Assembly (NCBI GenBank): GCA_046302855.1
Contig: JBKCHH010000062.1
Coordinates: 1-42,592, forward strand
Origin: JBKCHH01 sp046302855
Lineage (GTDB): Bacteria; Pseudomonadota; Alphaproteobacteria; Rickettsiales; UBA8987
Direction: 5' to 3'
Length of the DNA stretch: 42,592 nt
The notes under the pieces were generated by a model. The model had not been told where the DNA came from. It saw only the letters and a program-made list of their open reading frames with translations, and did not search any database. The translations under genes and the position numbers were made by a program. Each line of letters starts with the position of its first letter. Positions within the stretch are counted from its first letter, which is position 1. Positions 42,517 to 42,592 of this stretch are shown piece by piece.

Positions 42517-42592
42517 TTACCAGCCATTTTCGCTGGTTTTTTTCCGCAAGAAGTCTCTTTTTTCGCGAATCATATCAATGGGGATTAAGGCC
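42517..42592 (-). CDS. 3' end of a possible minus-strand gene, unidentified
   Basis: Reading in from the right edge on the minus strand, 24 codons stay open and end in TAA: ALIPIDMIREKRDFLRKKTS then ENGW. The charged, protein-like composition and the repeat starting right after the stop suggest the end of a real gene, but the piece is too short to identify. It does not look like the end of NuoK. Confidence 0.35.
   Translation of the reverse strand, partial: ALIPIDMIREKRDFLRKKTSENGW

Noticed and set aside
1..42592. tRNA, rRNA, CRISPR arrays, riboswitches, prophage
   Set aside because: No cloverleaf-like segment, regularly spaced repeats, rRNA-like sequence, recognisable riboswitch leader or phage genes were seen by eye; weakly structured RNAs cannot be excluded.

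Overview
The window is an AT-rich, gene-dense stretch of an alphaproteobacterial chromosome, most likely Rickettsiales or a close relative. The evidence is: Rickettsiales-type virB3-virB4; a TrcR/DUF1013 regulator, an alphaproteobacterial hallmark; fragmented cell-wall and respiratory gene clusters; few clear Shine-Dalgarno sequences; and dispersed palindromic repeats. A prepilin, FliL, a FliJ-like protein, an orphan HisE and largely complete peptidoglycan genes argue against a strongly reduced obligate intracellular genome. They suggest an early-branching or flagellated lineage. This placement is inference; no rRNA or tRNA gene was seen.

Layout. 1-3.7 kb: a prepilin-like gene (minus, cut by the left edge) diverges from virB3-virB4 across a palindromic repeat and a strong tandem promoter. 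3.9-7.8 kb: a secreted intradiol-dioxygenase-fold protein, fliL, an intact IS481-like element, a PagL-like lipoprotein and a gamma-carbonic-anhydrase-like protein. 7.8-10 kb: murE-pth. 10.0-10.6 kb: a compact cassette of unusual composition (small ORF, GC-rich terminator, CT repeat in the promoter) and more repeats. 10.6-19.4 kb: a long minus-strand run with rhodanese, dnaA, metK, an adenine methyltransferase, an R.PabI-like restriction enzyme, cytochrome c1, a J-domain protein and fusA. 19.6-23.4 kb (plus): trxB, pal, a SurA-type chaperone and a pentapeptide-repeat protein. 23.4-26.6 kb (minus): clpX, trcR, mtaB. 26.8-36.9 kb (mostly plus): pgk, htpG, mraY-murD, a ferredoxin-NADP reductase, a lipoprotein-mreD-era group, with hisE on the minus strand. 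36.9-42.4 kb (minus): nuoL-nuoM-nuoN and a FliJ-like gene, then the 3' end of another possible gene.

How the genes work together. MurE, MraY and MurD serve peptidoglycan precursor synthesis, MreD cell shape and Pal envelope anchoring. SurA-like, HtpG and ClpX handle protein quality. NuoLMN and cytochrome c1 belong to the respiratory chain. VirB3/VirB4 are parts of a type IV secretion system. The most interesting items are the metK-methyltransferase-PabI-like restriction operon, whose nuclease partner is probably an adenine-excising DNA glycosylase, and the small foreign-looking cassette at 10.0-10.4 kb with a possible length-variable promoter.
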